Assembly: GCF_003627755.1 (NCBI RefSeq)
Contig: NZ_CP032695.1
Location: 496,001-560,000, forward strand
DNA: 64,000 nucleotides
Direction: 5' to 3'
DNA from: Rhizobium jaguaris
GTDB lineage: Bacteria; Pseudomonadota; Alphaproteobacteria; Rhizobiales; Rhizobiaceae
A program made the position numbers and the translations under genes. Shown here piece by piece: positions 38,392 through 46,420 of this stretch (positions within the stretch are counted from its first letter, which is position 1; every line of letters begins with the position of its first letter). A model generated the notes under the pieces. That model was not told the DNA's origin and ran no database searches. It worked only from the letters and a program-made list of their open reading frames with translations.

Positions 38392-39426
38392 TCAGCCAGA
38401 GGCCTGCGAGCGCTGCGCCTGCTTTTCGGCGTACTTTTTCGCCCGTTCCATGAACCGTTTGTTCATACGGTCCTCCGCTTCCCTGGAGCCGTCGTGGAAG
38501 GTGCCAAACCATTTGTCGAGCGGAATGACGCCGTCGGCATAATTGCACTCGAAAAATTTGTGATGAAGGTAATGATCATAGGCGTGGGTATCGATGGCGC
38601 TGTCTTCTCCGATCACGATCTTTTCGAATCCGACATGTCCCGGCGCTGGCGCAAGGGCCAAATGCGTCAGATGGAAAACAGCGTGGATCGGATTGGACGG
38701 CACGATCCAATGGATGAGTACGCCGGAAAAATACAAAAGATGCTCGACGGGATGCATGGCCAATCCCGACCACGGACCGGGATTCACGTTGTTATGATGC
38801 AGCTTGTGAACCGTATGATAGAGCGGCGGCCAGTGGATCAGGCGGTGGATCAGATAAAAATGCAGGTCTCGGAACGCCGGGATCAACAGCATGACCACGG
38901 CGCAATAGATGGGATGCTGAGCGAAATCGACATAGGGAATGATCCCGTTTGCAAACGCCCAAAGGGTCAGCACCTCGAATGCTGTCCACAGGGGCACGGC
39001 GCTCGCGAACGTCCAGATCACGTTGTCGACGGTCTGGTTGCCGAACAGGAAGGCGGAATTGTTCGTCGATGGCCATTTGCCATTGTATTTGAAGCTCGTG
39101 CCCTGTTCCTTCTGCATGTACAGACGCAGATGGAAAAAGCCGAAGAAGAGAAAGACGAGGACGGCATTGCGCAGAAGAAGATATGCGATCCAACCTGGCG
39201 CGAAGGTCTTCATCATTTCCATTGAGGGTGTCGCATAAAGCCACAGCAGTGTGCCGATGCCAGCGTAGAGGACGTTCCACGGCAGCAGATAGCCGGGATA
39301 TCCGAAGAACCATTTCAGGAAGGCGACAGGCTTTGCGGGCCAGATGAATACCGGAGGATATTTGAGCAGCTTGTTGGGCTTCCAGTCTCCGCGTTTATCG
39401 CGCGACCCGTAGAGTGTGTCGTCCAT
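38392..39426 (-). CDS. Membrane di-iron hydroxylase (sterol desaturase/fatty acid hydroxylase family)
   Basis: The 344-aa membrane protein has about five helices and the three His clusters of the di-iron hydroxylase family: HFYLIHRLIH, HTVHKLHH and HDHYLHH. These enzymes insert oxygen using electrons from a ferredoxin. With MocE-type ferredoxin and reductase nearby it forms a plausible three-component oxygenase. In rhizopine catabolism MocD (an oxygenase) works with MocE and MocF, so demethylation is a candidate reaction. ATG 39426 has GGGAGAGGACACC before it. Not proven to be MocD. Confidence 0.78.
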   Translation of the reverse strand: MDDTLYGSRDKRGDWKPNKLLKYPPVFIWPAKPVAFLKWFFGYPGYLLPWNVLYAGIGTLLWLYATPSMEMMKTFAPGWIAYLLLRNAVLVFLFFGFFHLRLYMQKEQGTSFKYNGKWPSTNNSAFLFGNQTVDNVIWTFASAVPLWTAFEVLTLWAFANGIIPYVDFAQHPIYCAVVMLLIPAFRDLHFYLIHRLIHWPPLYHTVHKLHHNNVNPGPWSGLAMHPVEHLLYFSGVLIHWIVPSNPIHAVFHLTHLALAPAPGHVGFEKIVIGEDSAIDTHAYDHYLHHKFFECNYADGVIPLDKWFGTFHDGSREAEDRMNKRFMERAKKYAEKQAQRSQASG

Positions 39427-39604
39427 GGTGTCCTCTCCCAATTGACAGAAATTATGCAATCAATTCTCACCGACACCGCCTCGGAACGACAGCACAGATT
39501 TGATGAAAATTACTCACGGCGCAGAAACGCGTGGCAAGGAAGGCGAAGTGCTCGGTTCCGAGCCGCCGGCCAGCGCGATCGAAGTAGACTACGGCGCGCC
39601 GCCG

Positions 39605-40135
39605 TTAGTCGGTCTTTCCGCATTTCGATAGAATGTCATCGACAACAGAGGCGAGTGGCGCGGTAGCGTCAACGGTTGTTGCGTTCTTGGGGATGTCTTC
39701 TTGCGTCGCATGCAGTCGCATAACCAGGTCTCGTTCGGCTGGCTTTCCGCCAAACTCGTCTTCAGGTCTTCTGGCAAGCCGCCTCTTTAACGTGTCCAAA
39801 TCGATGTCGAGAACGAAAACCCCGTCAAACAGATCAATAAAGTGATGGAAATTCCTTGAGCCGCCGCAGAAGAAGGAGATCGGGTTGCTTCGATCGGCCA
39901 CCAGGGATTTGACTTTGTCGACGTCCCAAAGGTGGTGCTTATGCCCAAAGGCGACATCCAGAATGTTCTGCTTATGCGCAGAGCCATCGAGCGGTTTACC
40001 CGTCTGGGGATCGCCTTGATAAGCCAGCTCACGGTCACCATGGATGACGTGGTAACCGCGTTGCTGCAGTTCGGTGGCGACTGAGGTCTTGCCAGTCCCG
40101 GAAACGCCTTCGATCAAATAGTTCTTAACGCCCAT
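39605..40135 (-). CDS. Small P-loop kinase-like protein
   Basis: The 176-aa protein starts with a Walker A (GVSGTGKT, residues 10-17) and a segment resembling adenylate/shikimate kinases, plus a FVLDIDLDTLKRRLARRPEDE stretch like a lid with Arg residues. It is a small-molecule or nucleotide kinase-like ATPase. The function cannot be read. The gene uses more AT-rich codons than neighbours, which suggests it was acquired or is weakly expressed. It is flanked by low-GC, gene-free DNA on both sides. Confidence 0.65.
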   Translation of the reverse strand: MGVKNYLIEGVSGTGKTSVATELQQRGYHVIHGDRELAYQGDPQTGKPLDGSAHKQNILDVAFGHKHHLWDVDKVKSLVADRSNPISFFCGGSRNFHHFIDLFDGVFVLDIDLDTLKRRLARRPEDEFGGKPAERDLVMRLHATQEDIPKNATTVDATAPLASVVDDILSKCGKTD

Positions 40136-40422
40136 TTCGATCTCGTTCGATTAACTGCAGGCTATTTGGCAATGGCTAAGTACCCCGTCGCTTTGGCTTG
40201 GCGTGCGTCAAGCGCGCAGGACAGTAGCCGCGCAATTCCTAATTTCGCGACAATCGCCAGCTTTGAACTCGTCAACAAAATCCCGTCGCAAGACCTACTC
40301 GCAAAAGTCGGCGCTTCGCGATAGGTATTTGCGACGGGAAATATTCTACATATCAGTTAGCGGCTGGGGCCTATGCCTCCCCTTTTTTCGTGCTCGGCTG
40401 ACGCGACTAGCGGCGCGGAACC
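40136..40422. other. Intergenic region, AT-rich, no gene seen
   Basis: This 287-base stretch lies between the P-loop kinase start and the end of the binding-protein gene. It is AT-rich compared with the window. A GGGG...CCCC hairpin followed by six T occurs near 40367-40389 on the plus strand, but no plus-strand gene ends there. Confidence 0.4.
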
Positions 40423-41352
40423 TTAATTGAGATGCTCGAACTGGCCCATATTCTCGTTCGTCACGAGTTTGAACGGGATCCAGACTTCTTTGTCGATCGG
40501 CTCGCCTTTGATGGCCTTCTCGGCGGTGTCGACAGCGCCGCGCCCTTGCGCCTTCGCATCCTGGAACACAGTGATCTTGAGGTCGCCCGCTTTCATCGCC
40601 TGAAGCGCGTCGGGCGTGGCGTCGATGCCCGCGACAATCGTCTTGTCGGTCGAGCCTCCCGCATTCTTGATCGCAGCGATGGCTCCGAGGGCCATCTCGT
40701 CGTTGTTGGCGATGACGGCATCGAACTTCAAGCCGGAGGTCAGCCAATTCGAGACGAGGTCGGCGCCATCAACGCGGCTCCAGTTACCGACCTGCTCCCG
40801 TGCGACCTTGATGCCACCGCAGTCCTTGGACTTCAGCACGTCATGCACGTCCTGGGTTCTCTGACGCGCCGCCTGGCTGGAAAGATCGCCGATCATGATG
40901 ACGACGTCGCCCTTTCCCCCTAGCACGCGACAGACTTCCTTGGTCTGAAGCGTTCCGGATTCGGTCTCGTTCGATCCCACAAAAGCCTGCTTCTTGCCGA
41001 GCGTCGACAAATCGGTCGGCTGGATATTGACGTAGATCAGCGGAATGCCGGCCTCTTCGGCAATCTTGCTCATCGCGGGAGTGCCGTCCGAATCCACCGG
41101 ATCGACGATGATGGCCGATACGCCGCCTGCTGCGAAGTTCCGCACTTGGTCCACCTGTTTGTTGACGTCGTTGGACGCGTCCTCCACCTGCAGGTCCAAG
41201 CCTCTAGTCTTGGCGTAGTCCTGCATCCCGTTGGCGATCAGGGTCTGGAAATTGGTCGTCAGGTACCCCATCGAAACGCCGATGCGATCGGCGGCGTGGG
41301 CTTGCGATGACAACACCAGTGCCAAAGCACTTGCGCTCAGAAATTTCAGCAT
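40423..41352 (-). CDS. Sugar-binding protein (rhizopine/inositol-type, MocB-like)
   Basis: The 309-aa protein has a signal peptide (MLKFLSASALALVLSSQAHA) and a type I periplasmic-binding fold: IGVSMGYLTTNFQTLIANGM, AIIVDPVDSDGTPAM, GSNETESGTLQTKEVC, VIANNDEMALGAI. The sequence style is that of rhizopine/inositol-binding proteins such as MocB. GGGAGGAG precedes the ATG. No permease or ATPase gene is adjacent, so it must use a transporter encoded elsewhere. It is divergent from a TIM-barrel gene and is likely part of the same pathway. Confidence 0.8.
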   Translation of the reverse strand: MLKFLSASALALVLSSQAHAADRIGVSMGYLTTNFQTLIANGMQDYAKTRGLDLQVEDASNDVNKQVDQVRNFAAGGVSAIIVDPVDSDGTPAMSKIAEEAGIPLIYVNIQPTDLSTLGKKQAFVGSNETESGTLQTKEVCRVLGGKGDVVIMIGDLSSQAARQRTQDVHDVLKSKDCGGIKVAREQVGNWSRVDGADLVSNWLTSGLKFDAVIANNDEMALGAIAAIKNAGGSTDKTIVAGIDATPDALQAMKAGDLKITVFQDAKAQGRGAVDTAEKAIKGEPIDKEVWIPFKLVTNENMGQFEHLN

Positions 41353-41432
41353 GTTCTCCTCCCAGGAAACAGCGGCCCAAGTGACCGCCTCCAGAGAGTT
41401 ACCGATAGAGCCGGTTGGCGTCTGAGAGTTTT

Positions 41433-41513
41433 TTGATGAAAAACCATCACGCCTATGGCTCCAGACGCCGGATTACATCCGTTTTGCAATGAAACGCCGT
41501 GATGATCAAAACA
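41433..41513. promoter_or_regulatory. Operator-like inverted motifs between binding protein and isomerase genes
   Basis: Two similar elements face each other: TTTTGATGA...CCATCACG near 41431-41451 and its near reverse complement CGTGATGATCAAAA near 41499-41512. They lie in the shared upstream region of two divergent genes, a place for a LacI-type repressor. Suggestive only. Confidence 0.3.
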
Positions 41514-41581
41514 CCTCAACCGACCGTCTGGCCAAGGCGTGAAATTCGTGATTTGTGAAGCCACAGGTAGGGGGAGGCACC

Positions 41582-42415
41582 ATGCAGAGCATGCTCATAT
41601 TCCAGTCGCTCTGGGCCATGGAGCGGCGCAGCGCGACATATCCGGAGCTCACTCTGGAGGAGAATATCGAAAAGATCGCGGTGGCTGGCTTTGATGGCAT
41701 CAGCACCCATTGGTACGATCGCAATGTCGTGCGTCGTGTTGCAGGCTTGCTCGATGAGCACGGTCTGCAGGCGGAAGGTCAATGCTTTCCCAAGACCGTC
41801 GACGACCTGAAGCCTGTGCTCGAAATCGCCGCCGAATACAATGTTCACCACATCTGTCTTCAGCCGGATGTGCGGCTGCGGCGGCTGGAAGATTGCATTC
41901 CCTTGCTGGAGGGCTGGCAACGGCTGGCGGAGGAAGCCGGTATCGACGTCTGGATCGAGACACATCGGGACCGCATGACTACCGATCTCTTCTTCACGCT
42001 CGATCTGCTCGACCGGCTTCCGGATTTGAAGCTGTTGGGCGACATCTCCCATTTTCTTGTCGGACGGGAATTCGCCTGGCCGGTGTCCGACGAAAATCAT
42101 GCTCTGATCCACCGAATCCTTGATAGCTCATGGGCGTTTCATGGCCGTGTCGCTTCACGCGAACAGGTTCAGATCGAAATTTCCTTTCCTCATCATCGGC
42201 CTTGGGTCGATCTTTTCCTCGGCTGGTGGGAATATGGTTTCCGCAGCTGGCGCAAGCGCGCTGCCGCGGCCGATACCCTCGCGTTCACTTGCGAGTTGGG
42301 GCCAAAGCCCTATGCGATTACGGGACGGGATGGAGAAGACACCACGGACCGGTGGGAGGAATCCCTGCTTTTGATGCAGCACGCCCGCGATTTGTGGGCC
42401 AGAACTGCCGACTGA
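41582..42415 (+). CDS. TIM-barrel sugar isomerase/epimerase
   Basis: The 277-aa protein has the isomerase-like TIM barrel with FDGISTHWYDRN, VHHICLQPD, DVWIETHRDRM and a DISHFLVG segment that carries metal ligands. It has no signal peptide. GGGGGAGG is followed by ATG 41582, so the ATG 41555 frame is not used. It may process the compound bound by the divergent binding protein. Substrate unknown; xylose-isomerase-like and inosose-related enzymes are possible. Confidence 0.78.
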   Translation: MQSMLIFQSLWAMERRSATYPELTLEENIEKIAVAGFDGISTHWYDRNVVRRVAGLLDEHGLQAEGQCFPKTVDDLKPVLEIAAEYNVHHICLQPDVRLRRLEDCIPLLEGWQRLAEEAGIDVWIETHRDRMTTDLFFTLDLLDRLPDLKLLGDISHFLVGREFAWPVSDENHALIHRILDSSWAFHGRVASREQVQIEISFPHHRPWVDLFLGWWEYGFRSWRKRAAAADTLAFTCELGPKPYAITGRDGEDTTDRWEESLLLMQHARDLWARTAD

Positions 42416-42457
42416 CAGTTCGAACAAAACTCGAGAACAATAATTGGAGGAATGTCC

Positions 42458-43585
42458 ATGGATGTGCGCGCCGCCGTAGCCGTTGCCGCTGGAAAACCGC
42501 TCGAAGTCATGACTGTGCAGCTCGATGGCCCGAAGGCCGGCGAAGTGCTGATCGAGGTCAAGGCGACGGGCATCTGCCATACCGACGATTTCACCCTGTC
42601 GGGCGCCGATCCGGAAGGCCTGTTTCCGGCGATCCTCGGCCATGAGGGCGCCGGCATCGTCGTCGATGTCGGCCCGGGCGTCACCTCGGTCAAGAAGGGT
42701 GATCACGTCATTCCGCTTTATACGCCCGAATGCCGCGAATGCCCGTCCTGCCTGTCGCGCAAGACCAATCTGTGCACGGCGATCCGTTCGACCCAGGGCC
42801 AGGGCCTGATGCCGGACGGCACCTCGCGCTTTTCGATCGGCAAGGACAAGATCCATCACTATATGGGCTGCTCGACCTTCGCCAATTATACGGTGCTGCC
42901 GGAGATCGCCGTCGCCAAGGTCAATCCCGACGCCCCCTTCGACAAGATCTGCTATATCGGCTGCGGGGTGACCACCGGCATCGGCGCGGTCATCAACACC
43001 GCCAAGGTGGAGATGGGAGCGACCGCAATCGTCTTTGGCCTCGGCGGCATCGGTTTGAACGTCATCCAGGGGCTGAAGCTTGCCGGCGCCGACATGATCA
43101 TCGGCGTCGACCTCAACAACGACAAGAAGGCCTGGGGCGAACGCTTCGGCATGACGCATTTCGTCAATCCGAAGGAGGTCGGCGACGACATCGTGCCCTA
43201 CCTCGTCAACATGACGAAGCGCGGCGCCGACCAGATCGGCGGGGCCGACTACACCTTCGACTGCACGGGCAACACCAAGGTGATGCGCCAGGCACTGGAA
43301 GCCTCGCATCGCGGCTGGGGCAAATCCGTCGTCATCGGCGTTGCCGGCGCCGGCCAGGAGATTTCCACCCGTCCCTTCCAGCTGGTCACCGGCCGCACCT
43401 GGATGGGCACGGCCTTCGGCGGGGCGCGCGGCCGCACCGACGTTCCGAGGATCGTCGACTGGTACATGGAAGGCAAAATCCAGATCGATCCGATGATTAC
43501 CCACACCATGCCGCTCGAAGACATCAACAAGGGCTTCGAGCTGATGCATTCGGGGGAAAGCATTCGCAGCGTCGTGCTTTATTGA
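42458..43585 (+). CDS. frmA: S-(hydroxymethyl)glutathione dehydrogenase, class III alcohol dehydrogenase
   Basis: The 375-aa zinc enzyme has the catalytic zinc region [12 protein letters not shown] and GHEGAGIV, the structural-zinc cysteines in [16 protein letters not shown] and the NAD-binding [13 protein letters not shown]. It oxidises the glutathione adduct of formaldehyde to S-formylglutathione. Here it follows isomerase and demethylase-like genes, so it would remove formaldehyde released by oxidative demethylation. ATG 42458 is preferred because GGAGG lies 7 bases upstream. Highly conserved family; call is firm. Confidence 0.95.
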   Translation: MDVRAAVAVAAGKPLEVMTVQLDGPKAGEVLIEVKATGICHTDDFTLSGADPEGLFPAILGHEGAGIVVDVGPGVTSVKKGDHVIPLYTPECRECPSCLSRKTNLCTAIRSTQGQGLMPDGTSRFSIGKDKIHHYMGCSTFANYTVLPEIAVAKVNPDAPFDKICYIGCGVTTGIGAVINTAKVEMGATAIVFGLGGIGLNVIQGLKLAGADMIIGVDLNNDKKAWGERFGMTHFVNPKEVGDDIVPYLVNMTKRGADQIGGADYTFDCTGNTKVMRQALEASHRGWGKSVVIGVAGAGQEISTRPFQLVTGRTWMGTAFGGARGRTDVPRIVDWYMEGKIQIDPMITHTMPLEDINKGFELMHSGESIRSVVLY

Positions 43586-43603
43586 ATGCTTCAATGAACG
43601 GGA

Positions 43604-43621
43604 AGGCGGCTTAAACCGCCT
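43604..43621 (+). terminator. Likely terminator hairpin after frmA
   Basis: AGGCGG, loop CTTAAA and CCGCCT make a perfect 6-bp stem 19 bases after the frmA stop, with TTTT 10 bases later. The stem is good but the T-tract is weak, so confidence is moderate. Confidence 0.5.
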
Positions 43622-43786
43622 GGCGCCGTATTTTGACCCAGCCGACAAGTTCACAGTGTCACTGGTCCTGCGGACCATAACCGGAGGACCGAGCGGCATT
43701 TTGCTCCCAATATGTGCTTAGCCAGCTTCCGAAGCGTCTTTCGCTGCATTTGGACCCGCGCGGTAGCGCCATCGACGACAACAATC

Positions 43787-43815
43787 TTGTTAAAAATCCA
43801 ATACTAGGGCACAAT
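43787..43815 (+). promoter_or_regulatory. Candidate promoter of the nuo operon
   Basis: TTGTTA (43787-43792) and CACAAT (43810-43815) are separated by 17 bases, 84 bases upstream of nuoJ. CACAA-T-TTGTG is also a small palindrome over the -10 region, so a repressor could overlap it. This is the only AT-rich patch in the intergenic region. Confidence 0.4.
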
Positions 43816-43898
43816 TTGTGAATGCACCTGAAGTGCGGAGCTATCACAAATCCGGCCGTCTCGCGCCGAGTAATAGCTCGCGTGGGAGGGTCGCGTCG

Positions 43899-44399
43899 AT
43901 GGATCAGGGGTTTTTTCTTCTGTTCGCTTCGGTGTCCGTGATCGCGGCCCTGATGGTGGTCGTGGCGCGCAATCCGGTTCACAGCGCATTGGCGCTGATG
44001 GCTTGTTTCCTGCAGATTTCTGCCATCTTTGTCTTACTCGGGGCGCCGTTCCTCGCGGTCATCCAGCTATTCGTCTATGTCGGCGCGATCATGGTCCTCT
44101 TCCTGTTCGTGATCATGATGATTGATGTGCGCGAAGCGGTTTTGCAGCGGTTCCTACCGGGCGGCAATCTGTCAGCTCTGGTACTGCTCGTCCTGCTTGG
44201 GCTCGAGATGGTTGCGCTGGTGCTCCGGAGCGGCCGTTTTGCGGTTACGGAGCCCGTCGCCCCGGGTGGCGGCGATGAGATCAGACAGCTCAGCACAACG
44301 CTTTTTGCCGATTATCTCCTGCCGTTCGAAGTCGCCTCCGTCATCCTGCTGGCGGCCCTGATCGGCGCCATCGTTCTGGCGCGCAAGGAGTCGGGGTGA
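43899..44399 (+). CDS. nuoJ: NADH-quinone oxidoreductase subunit J
   Basis: The 166-aa membrane protein has five helices and the NuoJ markers [34 protein letters not shown] and [14 protein letters not shown]. It sits at the junction between the membrane and the antiporter-like subunits of complex I. GGGAGGG before ATG 43899 selects this start; the frame to 43818 has none. It is the first gene of the rightward nuo operon and overlaps nuoK by one base. Confidence 0.92.
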   Translation: MDQGFFLLFASVSVIAALMVVVARNPVHSALALMACFLQISAIFVLLGAPFLAVIQLFVYVGAIMVLFLFVIMMIDVREAVLQRFLPGGNLSALVLLVLLGLEMVALVLRSGRFAVTEPVAPGGGDEIRQLSTTLFADYLLPFEVASVILLAALIGAIVLARKESG

Positions 44400-44701
44400 T
44401 GGTTCCGCTCTGGTGGTATATTTTGCTCGGTGTGGTTCTGTTCGTGATCGGAGCGGCAGGCGTGTTGCTCAGGCGCAATATTCTTGTCGTGCTGATGTCG
44501 TTGGAGCTGCTGCTCAATTCGGTCAACATCAACTTCCTCGCCTTCGGGCGCCAGTACGGCGATTTCCGTGGGCAGATCTTCGCGATCTTCGTCATCGCAA
44601 TCACCGCGGCGGAGGTTGCCGTCGCCCTCGGTATCTTGGTTGCCCTTGTGCGGAACAAATCCACCCTCAAGGTCGACGACGTGACCATGATGAAAGGATA
44701 G
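44399..44701 (+). CDS. nuoK: NADH-quinone oxidoreductase subunit K
   Basis: The 100-aa three-helix protein has the NuoK sequence [27 protein letters not shown] and the conserved [14 protein letters not shown] segment. Both glutamates used in proton transfer are present ([14 protein letters not shown]). ATG 44399 forms a TGATG junction with nuoJ; GTG 44396 is also possible. Confidence 0.93.
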   Translation: MVPLWWYILLGVVLFVIGAAGVLLRRNILVVLMSLELLLNSVNINFLAFGRQYGDFRGQIFAIFVIAITAAEVAVALGILVALVRNKSTLKVDDVTMMKG

Positions 44702-44705
44702 CGGC

Positions 44706-46169
44706 TTGGACCCGGTGACATCGATCCGGCCACTGCTTGCCGTCGCCGTTCCAGGCCTGGCGGCCCTGATAATTCTGCTTCTGAACAACCGTGAGAAACT
44801 CCGCGATCTCGTCTCGCCATTGGCCGCAATTGTCCTGTTCGCGATTGTCGCCTCGATGGCCCCCACGGTGCTTTCGGGCGGGACGGTCGATTTGCACCTG
44901 TTCGAGATATTGCCGGGGGTCGAGTTCGCTTTCAGGGCCGATGCGCTCGGCATGGTATTCGCCACCATTTCGTCGCTGCTATGGATCGTGGCCGCAATCT
45001 ATTCCATCGGCTACATGCGGCACTTGAACGAGCATGCACAGACCCGGTTCTTCGCTTGCTTCGCCACCAGCCTTGCGGCCGCCGTCGGGGGCGCCTTCGC
45101 CGCCAATCTGTTCACGTTGGTCATATTCTACGAGGCGCTCAGCCTCGTTACCTATCCACTCGTCTATCACCATGAGGACGAAGAGGGATGGAAGGGCGCC
45201 CACAAGTACCTCGTCTATTTGATGGGAGCGTCGAAAAGCGTGCTGCTCGCCGCGCTGGCGCTGACCTACTCCATTGCAGGGGCCCTCGATTTTAGGGAGG
45301 GGGGACTATTGGCCGGCGTCAATGCCTCGGCGGCGCTACTGACGGTCGTCTATTTCTGCTACCTCTTCGGCTTCGCCAAGGCGGCAGTGATGCCGATGCA
45401 CGCCTGGCTGCCGGCCGCGATGGTAGCGCCGACGCCGGTTAGCGCGCTCCTGCATGCCGTGGCTGTGGTCAAGATGGGCGTGTTTTGTTTGCTGCGGGTA
45501 GTGTTCCATGTCTTCGGCGTCAAGCTGGTCGGCGAGCTGGGCCTCGGCATCGCCACAGCCTATCTGGTCTCGTTCACGATCCTGATGGCATCGATCTATG
45601 CTTTGACGCGGGACGATCTGAAGGCGAGGCTTGCCTATTCGACAGTCAGCCAGCTCTCCTACATCGTGCTGGGCGCGGTTCTGCTGTCGCCGGTCGCGAT
45701 GGTCGGCGGCATTATCCACATGGCTGCGCACGCATTCTCGAAGATCACGCTCTTTTTCTGCGCCGGGTCGATCTACTGCGCGTCCGGCAAGCGAAACATC
45801 AGCGACATGGCTGGTATCGGCCGCAGGCTGCCCTGGACGATGGGCGCATTTTTCATCGCTTCACTAAGCATGATCGGAATACCGCCGACCGCGGGCTTCG
45901 TCAGCAAGTGGTATCTGACCATGGGCTCCGTGGACGCGGGGCAGATCGCGTTCGTGGCTGTGCTTCTGGTAAGCTCGGTCCTGAACGCAGCCTATTTCCT
46001 GCCGGTGAGCTACGCCGCCTTCTTCGGGACGGAGGCGCAAGAGAGCCCGCCGACGGTCCGTGAAATACCGCTGGTGACGATCCCGCTTGTCGCGACCGCC
46101 ATCCTCTCGGTGCTGATGGGCATCTTCCCCGGCTATTTCCTCACCCTGGCGGATGGAGTGGTCAGATGA
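44706..46169 (+). CDS. nuoL: NADH-quinone oxidoreductase subunit L, short form
   Basis: The 487-aa antiporter-like subunit has Glu143 (IFYEALS), Lys225 (FAKAAVMPMHAWLP) and Lys256 (VVKMGVF). These are the conserved charges of the proton channel. E. coli NuoL is 613 aa with a long lateral helix and a sixteenth membrane helix at the C-terminus; this protein ends after about 14 helices and lacks that arm. Start is TTG 44706, with AAGGA before it. It is followed by the small 84-aa protein and the extra antiporter-like protein. Confidence 0.88.
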   Translation: MDPVTSIRPLLAVAVPGLAALIILLLNNREKLRDLVSPLAAIVLFAIVASMAPTVLSGGTVDLHLFEILPGVEFAFRADALGMVFATISSLLWIVAAIYSIGYMRHLNEHAQTRFFACFATSLAAAVGGAFAANLFTLVIFYEALSLVTYPLVYHHEDEEGWKGAHKYLVYLMGASKSVLLAALALTYSIAGALDFREGGLLAGVNASAALLTVVYFCYLFGFAKAAVMPMHAWLPAAMVAPTPVSALLHAVAVVKMGVFCLLRVVFHVFGVKLVGELGLGIATAYLVSFTILMASIYALTRDDLKARLAYSTVSQLSYIVLGAVLLSPVAMVGGIIHMAAHAFSKITLFFCAGSIYCASGKRNISDMAGIGRRLPWTMGAFFIASLSMIGIPPTAGFVSKWYLTMGSVDAGQIAFVAVLLVSSVLNAAYFLPVSYAAFFGTEAQESPPTVREIPLVTIPLVATAILSVLMGIFPGYFLTLADGVVR

Positions 46170-46420
46170 TCAAACGTGTCGTCCATTTCTTTGGTGACGA
46201 GGAATATGCCAGGCGGCGGCGCCAGCTGTTCTATCTGATGCTCATCCTGATCGTCGCGGCTGACTTTCTGGTCCCTCGAGATCATGCCGAATATCCGTGG
46301 GACCGCGTACCTGGGTGGTCCGCCGTCTACGGCTTCGGCTCCTGCATAGTGCTCATCTTCGTTTCCAAGTTTCTCGGCCATCGGGTCGGGCTGATGCGGC
46401 GCGAGGATTATTATGACTGA
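46166..46420 (+). CDS. Small membrane protein of the complex I cluster
   Basis: This 84-aa protein has two membrane helices (YLMLILIVAADFLV and YGFGSCIVLIFVSKFLG) and short charged ends (MIKRVVHFFGDEEYARRRRQL, LMRREDYYD). It is not one of the 14 standard complex I subunits. It overlaps nuoL by 4 nt and the next antiporter gene by 8 nt, so it is translated with both. Similar small proteins accompany antiporter-like genes in some bacterial clusters, to my recollection. It may bridge NuoL and the extra subunit. Confidence 0.75.
   Translation: MIKRVVHFFGDEEYARRRRQLFYLMLILIVAADFLVPRDHAEYPWDRVPGWSAVYGFGSCIVLIFVSKFLGHRVGLMRREDYYD

Larger units (their letters stand above)
43586..43898. other. Leader region between frmA and nuo operon
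   Basis: This 313-base stretch contains a small GC hairpin after frmA, a -35/-10 pair near 43787-43815 and the ribosome site GGGAGGG before nuoJ. No credible ORF; a frame from 43818 could extend nuoJ upstream but has no start support. Confidence 0.5.

Noticed and set aside
40367..40389. GGGG...CCCC hairpin with six T, looks like a terminator
   Set aside because: The stem is only four bases, with a mismatch inside, and no plus-strand gene ends nearby. The T-run is on the wrong side for the minus-strand binding-protein gene.
42155..43699. Long minus-strand open frame over frmA
   Set aside because: It is fully antisense to the well-conserved formaldehyde dehydrogenase and has no recognisable protein family.
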